Assembly: GCA_002422205.1 (NCBI GenBank)
Contig: DITS01000049.1
Coordinates: 1-15,385, forward strand
Reading direction: 5' to 3'
Origin: Alphaproteobacteria bacterium UBA6178
GTDB taxonomy: Bacteria > Pseudomonadota > Alphaproteobacteria > Rickettsiales > UBA3002
DNA length: 15,385 nucleotides
Numbering within the stretch: the first letter of the stretch is position 1; every line of letters starts with the position of its first letter. Below are positions 15,193 to 15,385 of the stretch, piece after piece. The notes beneath the pieces were generated by a model. It did not search any database, had not been told where the DNA came from, and saw only the letters and a list, made by a program, of their open reading frames with translations. The translations under genes were made by a program, and so were the position numbers.

Positions 15193-15247
15193 GGCTTCGC
15201 CTCGTCTCGGGCTGTTGCCCTCGGCGTCGAACGTCGTTCTTATCCTG
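15186..15247. repeat. multi-branched palindromic element
   Basis: An outer 6-bp pair CAGGAT/ATCCTG (15186-15191 with 15242-15247) encloses three local hairpins: GGC-TTC-GCC (15193-15201), GGGC-TGTT-GCCC (15209-15220) and GAACG-T-CGTTC (15229-15239). The arrangement resembles a cloverleaf on either strand. It begins inside the tRNA-end copy. No open frame explains the conservation of these dyads; it may be a structured RNA or a repetitive palindromic element. Confidence 0.5.
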
Positions 15248-15257
15248 AAATCACAAT

Positions 15258-15385
<128 letters not shown>

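Overview
The window reads as a chromosomal segment of an alphaproteobacterium with roughly balanced base composition. This rests on the protein character of ParC, GroEL and GroES, on a chemoreceptor with a periplasmic domain of a type I associate with alphaproteobacteria, and on a genome-encoded CCA on the tRNA. No species can be named from the sequence alone. I see no CRISPR array, transposase, integrase or phage gene.

Layout. (1) 1-2033, plus strand: the 3' three quarters of parC, cut by the window edge, then a small unrecognised gene. (2) 2036-6915, minus strand: a membrane-anchored sensor protein with histidine-kinase architecture but without the phospho-accepting histidine, preceded upstream by three genes that are diverged paralogues of one unrecognised multi-pass membrane protein family. 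Two of the paralogues overlap by the 4-base ATGA and are probably translationally coupled. (3) 6985-9199, minus strand: the groES-groEL chaperonin operon, with a promoter-like sequence upstream and a strong intrinsic terminator downstream. (4) 9388-12975, plus strand: a methyl-accepting chemotaxis protein, a terminator, a long hairpin, and an unusual protein with a zinc cytidine-deaminase motif set and an apparently decayed second copy of the same fold. (5) 13033-15082, plus strand: a small lipoprotein and two orphan proteins, in AT-richer DNA. (6) 15173-15385: a strongly folded non-coding stretch that carries a 20-base copy of the 3' end of a tRNA-Pro(TGG), followed by the intact tRNA on the minus strand.

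Housekeeping functions (DNA decatenation, protein folding, proline decoding) surround accessory material. The best candidates for undescribed biology are the triplicated membrane family next to the pseudo-histidine-kinase, the duplicated deaminase-fold protein with a hairpin against its start codon, and the structured tRNA-end duplication. The AT-rich orphan genes ending at the tRNA fit an old integration site, but no integrase is visible, so this remains inference.
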